Shown here: one piece after another, positions 44,850 to 53,588 of the stretch
How the letters are laid out: each line of letters opens with the position of its first letter
How positions within the stretch are numbered: position 1 is the first letter of the stretch
Source of the DNA: JAAXKN01 sp050258815
GTDB lineage: Bacteria; Bacteroidota; Ignavibacteria; Ignavibacteriales; SURF-24
DNA length: 64,000 nt
Direction: 5' to 3'
Assembly: GCA_050258815.1 (NCBI GenBank)
Contig: JBLMZM010000115.1
Coordinates: forward strand, 9,207 to 73,206
The notes under the pieces: model-generated
The model's database searches: none
Seen by the model: the letters and a program-made list of their open reading frames with translations, nothing else
What the model was told of the DNA's origin: nothing
Position numbers and translations under genes: made by a program

Positions 44850-45363
44850 TCCACCTTCCCTTCTGTTAATAAAACAATGATCCCACCAAATCTCATCTGT
44901 AGTATTCAGCAAAGCATGAACATCCGTAACTTCTGCCTGGGCAATAGCGCAGATTCCTCCGGGTTAGGTCAACCCGTGATCTTTATTATTTATTGAGTAT
45001 AATTGGATTTTGGATTGACCTGAGTTTTTAGTCGTTTAGTACGATAATACTATTGACGGCCAGTTGCTTGGTAATCCCTGGTTTGAAAACTAGAGGACGG
45101 ACATTAAGAAATTCAGGGCATGATTCTGCGGTGAAGAAATACTTCCTTTTTAATGCAGTAATATCTTGTAAATTATTTTCCATGCCTGTATTCAGGGGAG
45201 AATATATGCCTTAGAATGTACTTTTTCAAGTCCATTAATCAATATTAATACTTTTTGTCTTATTATTTCATATATTTTCTACAAAACAAGCATTATTTTC
45301 TGAAGTATTGATATTAATTGCAAAATTATTTAATGTAGTTGGACCACAATATGAGAGGGACAT
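44850..45363. other. 514-base divergent intergenic region upstream of gltB
   Basis: It holds the gltB leader. On the minus strand a CGGGTT-GACCT-AACCCG hairpin (44960-44976) is followed directly by GAGGAAT, about 110 bases before the gltB start; it could be a leader structure. The rest is AT-rich, without a credible open frame. Promoters for either side could not be called. Confidence 0.4.
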
Positions 45364-46341
45364 ATGAGGACAGATCAGTTCGAAGACATTAGAGATAAGA
45401 TTCTGGATAGAAGGGATAAACTCATCAGTCTTGCTCAGAAATATATCACAACAGATGAAGTTGAAAAGCTCCTCGAAGAAATTGATGCGGCCCTTGAGAG
45501 AATGAAAAAAGGCTCCTTTGGCAAGTGCGAAATCTGCGGTGACCCGATTGAGGTCGACAGACTTGAAATCGATCCTTTGTTAACATTCTGCCTTGACCAC
45601 CTTAATACGCAGCAGCAGCGAAGCCTGGAAAATGACCTGAAGCTTGCTATGAAGATTCAGCGCAACCTTTTACCGCCAAGGGACCTGAAATTACCCGGCT
45701 GGGATGTCGCTTACCATTATGAACCTGCAAGCCTCGTAAGCGGAGACTACTGCGACCTGATTCCATCAGGGATCTATGGACATAATTATCTGGTAGTGGG
45801 TGATGTTTCGGGTAAAGGTATTGCAGCTTCAATGCTGATGACCCACCTTCATGCAATGTTTCATACTCTGATCCCTCTTAACCTTCCGTCTGACGAGGTT
45901 ATGAAGCGCATTAACAGCCTTTTCTGCGAAAGCACGATTTCCACACAGTTTGCAACTCTGCTGCTCGCAATTGCATATGAGGATGGTAAAGTTGAGATCA
46001 GCAATGCAGGGCATTGTTTTCCGATATTCTTTAGCCAGGAGGAAACCAGACATCTTGAGTCCGACGGTATTCCCCTGGGTATTGTTTGCAATTCCACCTA
46101 TGAAAGTAAACGGATCCAGATGAAATCAAATGATATTTTGTTCGTTTATACCGACGGCCTCAGCGAAGCAATGAAAGGAGAGGAATTATTTGATATCTCA
46201 CAAATAGAGAATCATGACGAAACCTTCAGAAATATGACGAGCCAGCAAATAGTAGATACTACAATAAACGAGCTTAATTATTTCCTGAAAGGGTCGGTCA
46301 AAGATGACGACCTTACACTTTTAGTCCTGAAAAAGCTTTAG
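45364..46341 (+). CDS. DksA/TraR-type zinc finger fused to RsbU-like PP2C phosphatase
   Basis: A 325-residue cytoplasmic protein with two parts. The first 90 residues form a helical hairpin (LDRRDKLISLAQKYITTDEVEKLLEEIDAALERMKKGSFG) and a zinc finger CEIC-x17-CLDH, the layout of DksA/TraR with His replacing the last Cys. Residues about 98-325 are an RsbU/SpoIIE-type serine phosphatase: AMKIQRNLLPP, then SGDYCDLIP and VVGDVSGKGIAASMLM (metal-binding Asp residues), SNAGHCFPIFF, FVYTDGLSEA and DDLTLLVLKKL. Such phosphatases usually dephosphorylate anti-anti-sigma factors; no STAS or kinase gene is nearby. GAGAGGG precedes the ATG. The DinB-family gene follows 66 bases later. Confidence 0.9.
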   Translation: MRTDQFEDIRDKILDRRDKLISLAQKYITTDEVEKLLEEIDAALERMKKGSFGKCEICGDPIEVDRLEIDPLLTFCLDHLNTQQQRSLENDLKLAMKIQRNLLPPRDLKLPGWDVAYHYEPASLVSGDYCDLIPSGIYGHNYLVVGDVSGKGIAASMLMTHLHAMFHTLIPLNLPSDEVMKRINSLFCESTISTQFATLLLAIAYEDGKVEISNAGHCFPIFFSQEETRHLESDGIPLGIVCNSTYESKRIQMKSNDILFVYTDGLSEAMKGEELFDISQIENHDETFRNMTSQQIVDTTINELNYFLKGSVKDDDLTLLVLKKL

Positions 46342-46407
46342 CTGATCAGCCTCGCCCTGGCAGCAAAGTCACAATAATACATTGCTTAAATTTATTCCGG
46401 AGTCCAG

Positions 46408-46911
46408 ATGGATAGTATTCAGTTTATAAAAGAGCAATTTGAACACATGGAATGGGCAGATAAGAAGGTATGGCAGGCTATTAATAAACTTCCCCAGCCC
46501 GTAACAGATGATAGGATACAAAAACTTCTGTACCACTATCACGGCACACAATATGCCTTTCTCTCGGTCTGGAGGAAACTGCCTATTTCGGTACCTGACA
46601 CCAACAACTTCAATCTCTCATCATTTTCTGACTGGAAAGATAAAAATTATTGCGACCTGAAGTCTTTCCTGGCAAATCTGAAACCTGGCGACATTGACCA
46701 GGTAATCGAGCTACCATGGGAAAAGGATATTGCAAAGAAATACGGTAAACCACTTTCACCGGCAACCCTGCTTGAAACAATGATGCAGGTAGCTTCTCAC
46801 AGCAGCTATCACAGGGGCCAGGTTAATGCCAGACTCCGTGAAATTGGCGGGGAACCCCCTCTGGTGGATTTTATTGCGTGGATCTGGATGGGAAAGCCAA
46901 AAGCCGGGTAA
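46408..46911 (+). CDS. DinB/YfiT-family four-helix metal-binding protein
   Basis: A 167-residue protein of the DinB superfamily, a four-helix bundle binding a divalent metal through three histidines. These are visible as the histidine pair in LLYHYHGTQYAF (about 43-45) and HSSYHRGQ (about 131-135), with the conserved LLETMMQVASHSSYHRGQVNARLREIGGEPPLVDFIAW ending. Members are thiol-dependent transferases or of unknown activity. CCGGAG precedes the ATG. It may share a transcript with the phosphatase gene upstream. A hairpin overlaps its stop codon. Confidence 0.9.
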   Translation: MDSIQFIKEQFEHMEWADKKVWQAINKLPQPVTDDRIQKLLYHYHGTQYAFLSVWRKLPISVPDTNNFNLSSFSDWKDKNYCDLKSFLANLKPGDIDQVIELPWEKDIAKKYGKPLSPATLLETMMQVASHSSYHRGQVNARLREIGGEPPLVDFIAWIWMGKPKAG

Positions 46912-46918
46912 CCGGCTT
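46901..46918. terminator. Hairpin with GTAA tetraloop overlapping the DinB stop codon
   Basis: AAGCCGG pairs with CCGGCTT around GTAA, a GNRA-type loop that contains the TAA stop. It lies five bases from the end of the convergent MFS gene. Confidence 0.5.
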
Positions 46919-46922
46919 CTGC

Positions 46923-48245
46923 TTATACAGCTTTTTTTGAATCTGGATAATTACCTTCTGCGGCTAGTTTGCCCTCAGTTTCGGCTGTATTGGCTTTCTG
47001 TCTGTTTTTCATGACTATTAATCCGAACAAACCGGCAGCTATTGCCGCAAACCCGCTTACAGCCAGTCCTATGCGGGGATTGGTATGCTCTGAAACCCAT
47101 CCTATTATGGGTCCGCCAATTGGCGTGGAACCCAAAAATGCAATTGTCCAGAGCGACATTACCCTGCTGCGCATCTCAGGCGCACTCTCAAGCTGCAGTG
47201 TTGTATTACCAAGCGTCATAAATTTAATAGAAAACACGCCGACTATAACCATTGTGATAATTGACAGATGCAGGCCAGGTGATATTGCAGTCAGCAGCAC
47301 GGCTGTCCCGAATGCAAAGAGCGTTACTATTATCTCGTTTGACTTCGTCTTGCGCCTGCTGGCCGTTGCTAGCCCGCCCAGCACTGCTCCAATTCCCATC
47401 GCGGAAGTTAACAATGCATAGTCGCCTGCATTGCCATGAAATGTGAATTTTGCAATCAGGGGTAAACTCACCTCAAATTCATAAGTCAGTGTGCCTGCTA
47501 TTGCCATCATGATCAATACGTTCCTCAGTACAGGTGTATTCCATACATAACTGAACCCCTCTCTTAACTGCCCCTTCATTTTTTTGACCGGCTCTGCAGC
47601 ATACAGCTCCTGACTGTTAATTAAAAACAGGCAAACCAGTACGCCCACATATGAAAGCGCATTAATAAAGAAACATAATGCCAGCCCGGCACCTGCAATT
47701 ATGGCACCCGCAATTGCAGGACCAATAACACGCGCCAGATTGATTTCTGTGGAGTTTAAGGTAACTGCATTCCTCAGCTCCTTTCTGCCCACCATTTCAA
47801 AAACAAAGGTCTGGCGTGCCGGGTTGTCAATTGAATTTATTACCCCGAATATTGCCGCCAGAATATAGATCATCCAAAGCCTGACCGTATCTGTTTCCAC
47901 CAGCACGGCTAATATCAGCGCCAGGAGTGCAGCTCCGGCCTGAGTAAAATATAATATTTTTCGCTTTGAATACCGGTCGGCTATTACACCCCCCATAGGT
48001 GTCAGCAGCAGAACCGGTAAAAACTGCAGTGCCGTCACAAGACCCAGCGCAGTCCCGGAATCCGTCAGCTTCAGTACCAGCCAGGCCTGGCCGATTCTCT
48101 GCATCCAGGTACCGGGAAGCGAAATTCCCTGTCCTATAAAATATAACCTGTAATTGCGTATCTTCAGCGAAGAAAAGGTGTCCTGTCCGAACTTCTTGAA
48201 TAAATCAGCTATTTTTATGTTCTTTATACGAAATTTTCCGAGCAT
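46923..48245 (-). CDS. Major-facilitator transporter (EntS/MFS_3-like)
   Basis: A 440-residue 12-helix transporter. After a cytoplasmic N-terminus it shows the motif IGQGISLPGTWMQRIGQAWLVLKLTDSGTALGLVTALQFLPVLLLTPMGGVIADRYSKRK, SIDNPARQTFVFEMVGRKELRNAVTLNSTEINLARVIGPAIAGAI and ESAPEMRSRVMSLWTIAFLGSTPIGGPIIG, all typical of this MFS branch. It is very close in pattern to the transporter at 57907 and less close to the one at 38927. Substrate unknown. The C-terminus is a short charged tail (KLAAEGNYPDSKKAV). No convincing Shine-Dalgarno lies before this ATG. Confidence 0.88.
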   Translation of the reverse strand: MLGKFRIKNIKIADLFKKFGQDTFSSLKIRNYRLYFIGQGISLPGTWMQRIGQAWLVLKLTDSGTALGLVTALQFLPVLLLTPMGGVIADRYSKRKILYFTQAGAALLALILAVLVETDTVRLWMIYILAAIFGVINSIDNPARQTFVFEMVGRKELRNAVTLNSTEINLARVIGPAIAGAIIAGAGLALCFFINALSYVGVLVCLFLINSQELYAAEPVKKMKGQLREGFSYVWNTPVLRNVLIMMAIAGTLTYEFEVSLPLIAKFTFHGNAGDYALLTSAMGIGAVLGGLATASRRKTKSNEIIVTLFAFGTAVLLTAISPGLHLSIITMVIVGVFSIKFMTLGNTTLQLESAPEMRSRVMSLWTIAFLGSTPIGGPIIGWVSEHTNPRIGLAVSGFAAIAAGLFGLIVMKNRQKANTAETEGKLAAEGNYPDSKKAV

Positions 48246-48551
48246 ATTACTTACTATTTTCCATTACATTTTTCAAATTCATTTCAAATACTGCCTTAAA
48301 ACTTATCTTGGCCTGAAACAATACTTATCCATTCTTAGACATTCAGTTTGTGCCATATGTTTAATAATTTACGCTTATTTTGAATTATTATCCCGTCAGA
48401 GATGAAAAATAGGATTCTGCCGGCTGCCTGCAGAAACTAATATCAGGTAACCATTTCCCTTTTTGCCTTCGTTTTGCGGGTATTTAACGATTATTTTTGC
48501 TATTTTCGCACGAACTGTTTTTTGAACTTGAGTAGTTGAACGTAAATATAA
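48246..48551. other. Divergent intergenic region, nothing recognised
   Basis: About 300 AT-rich bases between the MFS gene (minus) and the ABC ATPase (plus). No hairpin, convincing promoter or open frame was found; it must hold both promoters. Confidence 0.4.
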
Positions 48552-49352
48552 ATGCAGAAAATAATTGAAATAAAAAATATAAGAACTTACATAGAAAGCA
48601 CCAGGGTATTCGACGGATTGTCACTTGAAATAACACAGGGCTGCAATACCGCAATTCTGGGTCCGAATGGGGCAGGCAAAACTACACTGCTCAGACTGCT
48701 TACAAGGGAAATATACCCTGTGCACCTGGAGGATAGCTATATACGCCTTTTCGGAGAGGAAAGATGGAATGTATGGGAACTCCGCTCCCGCATGGGAATT
48801 GTATCGCATAACCTGCAGCAGAATTACCCGGTGGATGTACCCGGCATAAATGTAATCCTTTCGGGTATTTACTCCAGCTCCGACATCTGGGCGCACCAGA
48901 AGGTCTCACCTGAAGAATATGATAAAGCCGGGAGCATAATGAATTTACTTGGAATATATGGGCTTAAAGACCGGGAATTTGCGGGGATGTCAACAGGACA
49001 GCAGCGCAGACTCTTGCTGGGCCGCGCACTCATTAATGATCCGGAGGTTCTCATACTGGACGAACCCACGAGTGGACTCGACCTGAAAGCCTGCTTCCAG
49101 TATATTGATATTATAAGAGAACTCATGAATAACGGCAAGACTATCATCCTGGTTACGCATCATATACACGAAATTCCACCCGAAATATCCCGGGTGGTTT
49201 TGCTGAAAGACGGGCATATTATTGCTGACGGGTTAAAATCCGAAATCTTAAATAACAGGAATCTGAGCAGTGTTTACGATTTTCCGGTAGACCTGATAAG
49301 TTCCGGCGGATTTTATCAGGTCATTCCGGGGCATTCCATTAAATCAGCCTGA
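48552..49352 (+). CDS. Stand-alone ABC transporter ATPase
   Basis: A 266-residue ATP-binding cassette protein. Walker A GPNGAGKTTLL is at about 37-47, the Q-loop region is near VSHNLQQNYP, and the signature MSTGQQRR (about 145-152) is a variant of LSGGQ. Walker B is VLILDEPTSGLD (about 165-176), and the H-loop is VTHHIHEIPPEISRV. The sequence recalls ModF-like or YbbA-like ATPases, in which the cassette has no partner permease. No permease gene is adjacent. The transported substrate or non-transport role is unknown. It ends eight bases from the convergent phosphoketolase gene. There is no obvious Shine-Dalgarno. Confidence 0.85.
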   Translation: MQKIIEIKNIRTYIESTRVFDGLSLEITQGCNTAILGPNGAGKTTLLRLLTREIYPVHLEDSYIRLFGEERWNVWELRSRMGIVSHNLQQNYPVDVPGINVILSGIYSSSDIWAHQKVSPEEYDKAGSIMNLLGIYGLKDREFAGMSTGQQRRLLLGRALINDPEVLILDEPTSGLDLKACFQYIDIIRELMNNGKTIILVTHHIHEIPPEISRVVLLKDGHIIADGLKSEILNNRNLSSVYDFPVDLISSGGFYQVIPGHSIKSA

Positions 49353-49360
49353 TTTAAGCC

Positions 49361-51730
49361 TCAGGACTTTTTTATTGTCCACTTCCAGTCACGGATTTCA
49401 GGCATGTCTTCGCCATGCCTGTAGATATATTGCTTGTGGTCAAGCAGCTTATCCCTTAAATACTGCTTCACATAGGCTGCTCTGGAACCCAGCTTATCCA
49501 CCCGGTCAATTACATCCATAACAAGGTGATAACGGTCCAGCTCATTCAGCACCACCATATCAAATGGAGTTGTAATTGTTCCTTCCTCTTTGTAACCCCT
49601 GACGTGCAGCCTCGGATGGTTTGTCCTGCGGTATGTCAGCCGGTGAATTAACCATGGGTAACCATGATAGGCAAAAATGACCGGTTTATCTTTTGTAAAG
49701 AGCACGTCAAAATCCTTGTCACTGAGTCCGTGCGGATGTTCACTTTGCGGCTGCAGAGTCATCAGGTCAACGACATTTATTACACGCACCTTCAGCTCAG
49801 GGAACTTCTCCCTCAGTATCTGTACGGCTGCCAGTGTTTCCATCGTCGGCACGTCACCGGCACAGGCCATTACAATATCCGGATCACTCCCTTCATCATT
49901 GCTGGCCCATTCCCATATACCGAGCCCTGCCGTACAATGCTTGACTGCAGCATCCATATCCAGCCATTGCAGCTCGGGCTGTTTTCCGGCTACAATAACA
50001 TTTATATAGTGACGGCTCCTCAGACAATGATCCGCTACAGAGAGCAGCGTGTTGGCATCAGGCGGAAGGTAAACCCTTATGACATCAGCCTTTTTATTCA
50101 CAACATGATCGATAAAACCCGGATCCTGGTGACTGAAGCCATTATGATCCTGCTGCCATACGTGCGAGGTAAGCAGGTAATTCAATGATGCTATTGGCCT
50201 CCTCCATGGTATTTGTCTCGTTACTTTCAGCCATTTTGCGTGCTGGTTGAACATGGAGTCTATAATATGAATGAATGCTTCATAGCATGAGAATAATCCG
50301 TGGCGGCCCGTAAGCAGATATCCTTCAAGCCAGCCTTCGCACATGTGCTCGCTCAGCACCTCCATTACGCGTCCTTCAGGCGAAACATTTTCATCTGTCT
50401 TAAGAATTTCCGCCGTGGAGACACGGTCGGTTACTTCGAAGAGACCCGACAGCCTGTTTGAGGCAGTTTCATCGGGACCAAAAATGCGGAAATTTTTCTG
50501 CGCCATATTCATTTTCATGACGTCTCTTAAGAAGGTTCCCATTACCCTGGTTCCTTCTGCTTTCACCGAACCAGGTTCCGGTACTTTTACGGCATACTCC
50601 CTGAAATCGGGCATTCTTAAGTCGTGCAGTAAAACTCCGCCATTTGCATTTGGGTTTGCCCCCATGCGCCTATCCCCTCTGGGTGCCAGTTCGGCCAGGT
50701 TCTTCATAAGGCTGCCATTACTGTCAAACAGCTCTTCAGGTTTATAACTCTTCATCCAATTCTCAAGCATCCTGAGGTGCTCGGGTTTTGAGGACAATTC
50801 TGCCAGTGGCACCTGGTGCGAGCGGAAAGATCCTTCGGTCGGGTGGCCGTCAACTTCCTTTGGCCCGGTCCACCCTTTTGGAGTCCGCATAATGATCATT
50901 GGCCACATTGGACGGTTCGTGAAACCTTCGGTGCGCGCCCGGTTCTGTATGGTTTTTATTTCCATTATCACCTCATCCAGCTTACCTGCCATTTCCTGAT
51001 GGGCCTCAAGCGGATCACCCCCCTCCACGAAGTAAGGTTTGTATCCATAACCCTGGAATAATTCTACCAGCTCTTCGTGGCTGATCCTGGCCAGAACTGT
51101 AGGATTTGCAATTTTATAACCGTTCAGGTGAAGGATGGGCAGTACCGCTCCGTCACGCGCGGGATTTAAGAATTTGTTTGAATGCCAGCTCGCTGCAAGA
51201 GGTCCCGTTTCAGCCTCTCCATCCCCCACGACGCAGGCAGCAATTAAATCAGGGTTGTCAAATACGGCGCCATAGGCATGAGCCAGGGAATATCCCAGCT
51301 CCCCGCCTTCATTAATTGAACCCGGTGTCTCAGGGGCAACATGACTTGGTATCCCTCCCGGGAATGAAAACTGGGTAAATAGCTTCTTCAGGCCCTCTTC
51401 ATCCTGCGTGATATCAGGATATATTTCACTATATGTACCTTCCATATATACGTTGGCCACAAGTCCTGGTCCGCCATGACCCGGTCCCGTTATATATATC
51501 ATATCCAGGTCATATTTATTAATTACCCTGTTCAGGTGCACATAAATAAAATTAAGACCCGGAGTCGTTCCCCAGTGCCCTAGCAGCCTTGGTTTTACGT
51601 CCTCCGGCTTCAATGGCTCTTTTAGAAGTGGATTATTATAGAGATAAATTTGCCCGACGGACAGGTAGTTGGCAGCCCGCCAGTAGGCATGCATTTTCTG
51701 AAGCAGCTCATCGGATAAGGGTTTTTCCAA
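49361..51730 (-). CDS. xfp: Phosphoketolase (xylulose-5-phosphate/fructose-6-phosphate)
   Basis: A thiamine-diphosphate enzyme that cleaves xylulose 5-phosphate (and often fructose 6-phosphate) with phosphate to acetyl phosphate and an aldose phosphate. Diagnostic motifs are RLLGHWGTTPGLNFIYVHLNR, ITGPGHGGPGLVANVYMEGTYSEIYP, SFPGGIPSHVAPETPGSINEGGELGYSLAHAYG and VVGDGEAETGPLAASWHSNKFLNPARDG (the ThDP/Mg site), with QDHNGFSHQDPGFIDHV later. I chose the TTG start, giving 789 residues, because GGAGG lies five bases before it; an ATG four codons upstream has no ribosome site but cannot be excluded. It stands alone, with no acetate kinase or phosphotransacetylase adjacent. A TTGTTT-17-TATAAT promoter lies upstream. 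Confidence 0.95.
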   Translation of the reverse strand: MEKPLSDELLQKMHAYWRAANYLSVGQIYLYNNPLLKEPLKPEDVKPRLLGHWGTTPGLNFIYVHLNRVINKYDLDMIYITGPGHGGPGLVANVYMEGTYSEIYPDITQDEEGLKKLFTQFSFPGGIPSHVAPETPGSINEGGELGYSLAHAYGAVFDNPDLIAACVVGDGEAETGPLAASWHSNKFLNPARDGAVLPILHLNGYKIANPTVLARISHEELVELFQGYGYKPYFVEGGDPLEAHQEMAGKLDEVIMEIKTIQNRARTEGFTNRPMWPMIIMRTPKGWTGPKEVDGHPTEGSFRSHQVPLAELSSKPEHLRMLENWMKSYKPEELFDSNGSLMKNLAELAPRGDRRMGANPNANGGVLLHDLRMPDFREYAVKVPEPGSVKAEGTRVMGTFLRDVMKMNMAQKNFRIFGPDETASNRLSGLFEVTDRVSTAEILKTDENVSPEGRVMEVLSEHMCEGWLEGYLLTGRHGLFSCYEAFIHIIDSMFNQHAKWLKVTRQIPWRRPIASLNYLLTSHVWQQDHNGFSHQDPGFIDHVVNKKADVIRVYLPPDANTLLSVADHCLRSRHYINVIVAGKQPELQWLDMDAAVKHCTAGLGIWEWASNDEGSDPDIVMACAGDVPTMETLAAVQILREKFPELKVRVINVVDLMTLQPQSEHPHGLSDKDFDVLFTKDKPVIFAYHGYPWLIHRLTYRRTNHPRLHVRGYKEEGTITTPFDMVVLNELDRYHLVMDVIDRVDKLGSRAAYVKQYLRDKLLDHKQYIYRHGEDMPEIRDWKWTIKKS

Positions 51731-51783
51731 TGTAACCTCCATATTTGTTGAAGTTTACTGAAGGGATCATTTTACGTAAAGGC

Positions 51784-51812
51784 ATTATAATAGAATTCAG
51801 CAACACAAACAA
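51784..51812 (-). promoter_or_regulatory. Predicted sigma70-type promoter of the phosphoketolase gene
   Basis: On the minus strand TTGTTT (51812-51807), a 17-base spacer and a perfect TATAAT (51789-51784). Transcription would start about 45 bases before the chosen start codon. The ATTATAAT core is symmetric, so a -10 also reads on the plus strand (51786-51791). Confidence 0.45.
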
Positions 51813-51844
51813 TATATTAAGACTGAAAATACGCAAATCCTGAT

Positions 51845-51893
51845 AGTCCGGCGTCCAAAAGGAATGATTGGACGTCGGATTAAGGTTTTTTTT
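51845..51893 (+). terminator. Plus-strand intrinsic terminator between two minus-strand genes
   Basis: AGTCCGGCGTCCAA pairs with TTGGACGTCGGATT (14 bp with two G-U pairs) around a 9-base loop. After AAGG, eight T residues follow. The T-run exists only on the plus strand, although both flanking genes are on the minus strand. It may end an unannotated plus-strand RNA that starts near 51798. Confidence 0.55.
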
Positions 51894-51945
51894 ATGCACA
51901 CTTACCAGTGGTTTATTGCTCTGGTTTTTAAGTTTTAATAGTTAA

Positions 51946-53391
51946 CTATTCTCCCTGGCAGTTGTCACAATTTCCGCACGGCTTTTCGCCCGGAAACCCG
52001 AAGTAATCCGATATAATTACCCTTCGGCAATTTTCACTCCTGAAGTACTGCACCATTGCCAGAAGCTTCTTATTGTCATTCATCAGTTTTTCCTTCAGGT
52101 AATCGTCGTCCTCAAGCAGTTCTGGCAGCTCATTCTGGATTACTAGGTTGTGCTCTTCAAGGCTTCCTTCCGTAACGCCGTACCGGTCCAGTATCCCCAG
52201 AGCGGTCTCAATCCTGAAATCACCCTTTGTCTTGTGGTGCATCTGTTCTCTAAGATACTCTATGCCCATGGAATTTGCGGCATCAGTATTCATTTTTAAC
52301 AGATTGTAGAGTCTGGTATAAAAATCCGCACCCGGGTTTGCCCACCTGATAAACTCCATCTGCGTATAAAGATCATCCTGGTTATACAACAGCAGGCAAA
52401 GTGATGGACTTCCATCCCTGCCGGCCCGTCCGATTTCCTGATAATATGACTCAATTGACGAAGGCACCTCGGCATGAATTACAAAGCGAATGTCAGCTTT
52501 ATCTATCCCCATACCGAATGCATTTGTAGCCAGCATCAGGTTTTCCTTGCCCGAAAGGAAATCCCTCTGCACCTGTTTTCGCCTGTAGTCAGGCAGCTTG
52601 CCATGATAAAGCCCGTGTGATATGCCTTTATCGCTTAGCATCATGGAAAATTTTTCAAGCGTCTGAATCAGTGCGAAGTATATAATACCCGGACCCGGAT
52701 ATGAATTTATTGTATCCAGGATGCTGCTTAGCTTTTGTTTGTCATCAAAGATATCGTGTGCCTCAAGCCTCAGATTCTCTCTTTCAATGCCATGGTGAAA
52801 CAGCCTGATTTCATTTTCTTTCAGGTAAAGCTTATCGGCGATATCTTTCTGTACTTCTGGAGTAGCCGTCGCAGTAAGTGCTATGGTAAGCGGATTTCCC
52901 AGCCTTTCGCGGAATTCTCCGATACGTGAATAATCAGGACGGAAATCGTGCCCCCACTCTGAGATACAGTGTGCCTCGTCAACTGCCAGCAGTGAAAGGT
53001 TAGCCTTCCATAGTTTCTCCACAAATCCAGGCCTTCTGAACCTTTCCGGTGTAACATAAAGCAGTTTGGTTTTTCCGGCAACAAAATCCTCAAGCCTGGT
53101 ATCCCTTTCGTCCCTTGAAAGGGTTGAATTGATGAAACTGGCCGGAATTGATTTTTTTCTCAGTACATCCACCTGATCCTGCATGAGCGCAATCAGAGGG
53201 CTGATTACCAGCGTACCACCCTCAAAACACAGGGCCGGCACCTGAAAGCAGAGCGACTTTCCGCCGCCCGTAGGCATCAGCACCAGGCAATGCCCCTTGT
53301 CATATAAAAGCCTGTTTACGATTTCTTCCTGTCCATGACGGAATGAAGGAAATCCAAAATATTTATTTAATACACTTAATGGTTCATTCAT
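51946..53391 (-). CDS. Short RecQ-family ATP-dependent DNA helicase
   Basis: A 481-residue superfamily 2 helicase. Motif I MPTGGGKS is at about 38-45, DEAH with CISEWGHDFRPDYSR at about 137-155, and YYQEIGRAGRDG is motif VI. The zinc cysteines (C in RSENCRRVIISDYFG, then CGNCDNCQGE) are the last residues. The protein stops right after the zinc-binding module and so lacks the winged-helix, HRDC and extra C-terminal domains of the full-length RecQ at 20106. Such short paralogues are common beside a standard RecQ in Bacteroidota. It is divergent from the DJ-1-like gene. No partners suggest a specific pathway. Confidence 0.93.
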   Translation of the reverse strand: MNEPLSVLNKYFGFPSFRHGQEEIVNRLLYDKGHCLVLMPTGGGKSLCFQVPALCFEGGTLVISPLIALMQDQVDVLRKKSIPASFINSTLSRDERDTRLEDFVAGKTKLLYVTPERFRRPGFVEKLWKANLSLLAVDEAHCISEWGHDFRPDYSRIGEFRERLGNPLTIALTATATPEVQKDIADKLYLKENEIRLFHHGIERENLRLEAHDIFDDKQKLSSILDTINSYPGPGIIYFALIQTLEKFSMMLSDKGISHGLYHGKLPDYRRKQVQRDFLSGKENLMLATNAFGMGIDKADIRFVIHAEVPSSIESYYQEIGRAGRDGSPSLCLLLYNQDDLYTQMEFIRWANPGADFYTRLYNLLKMNTDAANSMGIEYLREQMHHKTKGDFRIETALGILDRYGVTEGSLEEHNLVIQNELPELLEDDDYLKEKLMNDNKKLLAMVQYFRSENCRRVIISDYFGFPGEKPCGNCDNCQGE

Positions 53392-53588
53392 ATAAAACTC
53401 CTGAGAATAAATATAAGCATTTAAGAGGCATTTCCCTTTTTCATTATTGCTTCACCAATAGACAAACATATACTCCAATATTTCACTGGCATTTTATTTC
53501 CGGATTATGCAATTTATTTGTGCAACGCTTTGAAAAAGCATTGTCTCCCTTAGAGGGGATTCTAAATAAAAAACAGCCGGAGGAAAAA

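Noticed and set aside
44850..44912. 21-codon N-terminal extension of GltB
   Set aside because: No ribosome site; the internal ATG has AAGGTGGA at correct spacing.
44950..44990. Possible glutamine-type riboswitch before gltB
   Set aside because: Only a simple 6-bp hairpin is visible; none of the conserved features of known riboswitch classes could be matched.
53343..53588. N-terminal extension of the DJ-1-like protein
   Set aside because: It would overlap the start of the divergent RecQ gene and has no ribosome site; the internal ATG has an ideal GGAGG and matches the normal start of the family.
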